Origin: Desulfuromonadaceae bacterium
Lineage (GTDB): Bacteria > Desulfobacterota > Desulfuromonadia > Desulfuromonadales > Geopsychrobacteraceae
Assembly: GCA_030639985.1 (NCBI GenBank)
Contig: DAOWKG010000226.1
Coordinates: 1-7,841 of the forward strand
Length of the DNA stretch: 7,841 nt
Reading direction: 5' to 3'
Shown piece after piece: positions 7,245-7,841 of the stretch; position 1 is the first letter of the stretch, and each line of letters starts with the position of its first letter. The translations under genes and the position numbers were made by a program. Under the pieces are notes generated by a model. The model was not told the origin of the DNA and did not search any database. It saw nothing but the letters and a program-made list of their open reading frames with translations.

Positions 7245-7693
7245 ACCGCCACAGTATCAGAACCGTAGTACCGTTCTGGATCAAATACGATTATCGGCTC
7301 ATTATCCAAAAGCTGAATCTGTGAATAAAAATCTGCAGCCGCATTCCTGAGCAAAACAGGAAACTCACAAGCATTAAGATTTTTTGCCACAGTTAATTCT
7401 TCTACCCGATCAACCAGCAGTGCCCAGTTTCCTTCAGAGCTGCGTAAAACAACTGCAACTTTATCGTTCAACTTAACCGCCGACACAATATTCAGTTTTA
7501 AGGCCGGATCAACAGCTGGGATCGAAGTTTGCCGAAATTGCAAAGCAGAGACAATACCACGGCCGATATCACGACAACTGGAATCAATCACATCAGCTAT
7601 TTGCTCAACAACCCCAACTACGGTAGTCAGCTCAAGCAAAAACCCCATACTACCAAGCCGAAAAATCAACTTTTTACTTTCGGACTCAGCCAT
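7241..7693 (-). CDS. CheW-like coupling protein, first of the pair
   Basis: A 150-residue cytoplasmic protein beginning MAESESKK. CheW-type landmarks are the opening strand LIFRLGSMGFLLEL (9-22), LQFRQTSIPAVD (51-62) where the family usually has LRG-xx-PVID, and WALLVDRVEEL, a good match to the conserved third region. The Gly of the Arg-Gly motif is replaced by Gln55. The frame stays open upstream to an ATG at 7825, but those 44 codons cover a consensus promoter and do not look CheW-like. I therefore place the start at 7693, with AGAGG four bases upstream. It is first in a unit with a second CheW-like gene and a response regulator. The fold assignment is fair to good; a specific pathway (flagellar, pilus or other) cannot be assigned. 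Confidence 0.75.
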   Translation of the reverse strand: MAESESKKLIFRLGSMGFLLELTTVVGVVEQIADVIDSSCRDIGRGIVSALQFRQTSIPAVDPALKLNIVSAVKLNDKVAVVLRSSEGNWALLVDRVEELTVAKNLNACEFPVLLRNAAADFYSQIQLLDNEPIIVFDPERYYGSDTVAV

Positions 7694-7745
7694 AAAACCT
7701 CTAGAACTATGCGAACTCGTTGATTTTTCAAGGAAAGCACAGCAA

Positions 7746-7774
7746 AAACTAGCATAGGGATTAGAGAGTGTCAA
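7746..7774 (-). promoter_or_regulatory. Sigma-70 promoter of the CheW/response-regulator unit
   Basis: On the minus strand, a perfect -35 TTGACA (7774-7769), a 17-bp spacer and TAGTTT (7751-7746), preceded by TG one base away, form an extended -10 (TGCTAGTTT). Transcription would start near 7739, leaving a leader of about 46 bases before the ATG at 7693. No sigma-28 or sigma-54 type site is evident. Confidence 0.78.
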
Positions 7775-7776
7775 GC

Positions 7777-7800
7777 GTTTATCAAGAAACTCCAATAAAC
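7777..7800. promoter_or_regulatory. Inverted repeat directly upstream of the CheW-unit -35
   Basis: GTTTAT (7777-7782) and ATAAAC (7795-7800) are perfect 6-bp arms separated by 12 bp, ending 3 bp from the -35 element. The position suits an activator site, but arms this short can arise by chance. The rest of 7776-7841 shows no recognisable gene; a short frame entering from the right edge ends within it and may be the tail of an upstream gene. Confidence 0.25.
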
Positions 7801-7841
7801 CCATACACATCAAATACTTTTCCATGGTTGGGGAAGGAAAC

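Noticed and set aside
7776..7841. C-terminal end of an upstream gene entering from the right edge
   Set aside because: Two minus-strand frames run from the edge to early stops, but the few codons give no recognisable ending, so no feature was called.

Overview
The window reads as a piece of a bacterial chromosome from a Desulfuromonadales/Geobacter-like member of the Desulfobacterota. The basis is family resemblance judged by eye, not a database search. The succinate dehydrogenase/fumarate reductase subunits are of the diheme cytochrome b type found in Geobacter, Wolinella and Bacteroidetes. The response regulator has a receiver plus a long acidic tail of a style I associate with deltaproteobacteria. 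The chemotaxis promoter has a clear sigma-70 form (TTGACA, 17 bp, extended -10). Base composition is moderate and leans towards AT between genes. No mobile element, tRNA, rRNA or CRISPR array was seen.

All supported genes lie on the minus strand, so transcription runs from right to left in three units. (1) At the right, about 7774 to 5133, is a compact unit made of two divergent CheW-like proteins joined by a 4-bp ATGA overlap. A 523-residue response regulator follows, and a strong hairpin terminator closes the unit. (2) In the middle, about 5104 to 2291, is a single-gene valS unit with its own terminator. (3) At the left, about 2200 to 1 and continuing outside, are sdhC and the first two thirds of sdhA. 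The iron-sulfur subunit gene is presumably next, beyond the left edge.

The metabolic part is standard. SdhC anchors the complex in the membrane and carries two hemes. SdhA oxidises succinate or reduces fumarate at a covalently bound FAD. Together with the unseen SdhB they would exchange electrons with the quinone pool. The 412-bp stretch between valS and sdhC is less ordinary. Besides the valS terminator it holds two palindromic candidate operators near candidate promoters. It also holds a long leader with a 19-codon reading frame whose very strong Shine-Dalgarno sequence sits in a hairpin loop.

The least-explained part is the CheW-CheW-response regulator unit. It has no kinase, receptor or methylation enzyme within the window. 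Both CheW-like proteins deviate at the usual Arg-Gly motif. The receiver keeps its phosphoacceptor Asp and Lys but has Pro where the switch Ser/Thr normally lies. The regulator ends in a helical tail with the motif WEVVPDLAE behind about 330 acidic, low-complexity residues. This suggests a scaffold or localisation role rather than DNA binding, but that is inference.
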